From contig SACZ01000001.1 of assembly GCA_023369685.1 (NCBI GenBank), positions 372,381-436,380 on the forward strand: DNA of 64,000 nucleotides. The letters run 5' to 3'. The notes beneath the pieces are model-generated. The model was not told the DNA's origin. It was given only the letters and a program-made list of their open reading frames with translations, and ran no database searches. Positions 64,000 through 64,000 of this stretch are shown here, in pieces. The DNA is from Prolixibacteraceae bacterium JC049. GTDB lineage: Bacteria > Bacteroidota > Bacteroidia > Bacteroidales > Prolixibacteraceae. A program made the translations under genes and the position numbers. Positions within the stretch are counted from its first letter, which is position 1. Every line of letters begins with the position of its first letter.

Positions 64000-64000
64000 T

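Overview
The window is a contiguous piece of a low-GC Bacteroidota chromosome. The evidence is a short (286-residue) primary sigma factor, many promoters of the Bacteroidota type (TAnnTTTG near -7, sometimes TTG near -33), TonB-dependent receptors with DUF4249 or DUF4876 partners, a type IX secretion sorting domain, an UpxY antiterminator and no obvious Shine-Dalgarno usage. Gene content (three kinds of [FeFe] hydrogenase, NhaD antiporter) suggests an anaerobic or facultative, fermentative and probably marine member of the class Bacteroidia. The genus is inference only.

Layout. 1-9.9 kb: an outer-membrane receptor operon (TonB-dependent receptor cut by the window edge, DUF4876 lipoprotein, beta-barrel protein, large T9SS-secreted subtilisin). 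10-12.2 kb: transketolase. 12.3-16.6 kb: a Cys/Lys-rich exported peptide, a two-component system whose sensor has cysteines in its periplasmic loop, and three tandem paralogous exported proteins. 16.9-21.7 kb: a sensory [FeFe]-hydrogenase cassette (thioredoxin-like ferredoxin, HydS-type hydrogenase with PAS domain, SpoIIE/PP2C phosphatase, second ferredoxin, group B-type hydrogenase). 21.9-27.2 kb: UpxY, YccF, DNA alkylation repair, and a DUF4249/TonB receptor pair. 27.6-32.8 kb: trimeric bifurcating-type hydrogenase HydC-HydB-HydA, then HydG on its own promoter. 33.4-39.5 kb: gyrB, LOG-family protein, dapF, HtrA protease, primary sigma factor. 39.7-46.6 kb: a small membrane protein and hemA-hemC-hemD-hemB-hemL-hemE. 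46.7-50.3 kb: S41 peptidase, MerR regulator divergent from an SDR, and a lone exosortase-like protein. 50.3-58.6 kb: tonB-exbD-exbB, nhaD, tamB. 58.7-64 kb: tsaD, U32 peptidase, an unknown exported protein, and rlmN cut by the window edge.

How it fits together. The most interesting part is the hydrogen locus. A catalytic bifurcating hydrogenase and its maturase HydG lie about 6 kb from a group C-type sensory hydrogenase that is translationally coupled to a phosphatase and a second hydrogenase. Several active-site motifs depart from textbook consensus: TSCSP in HydA, SSACP in HydS, and a displaced cysteine in HydG's C-terminal cluster motif. The sensory cassette is preceded by three copies of a 14-bp motif, and the hydCBA operon by a leader that can fold into several helices. 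HydE and HydF are not in this window.

All calls come from reading the sequence and recalling families. No database search was run.
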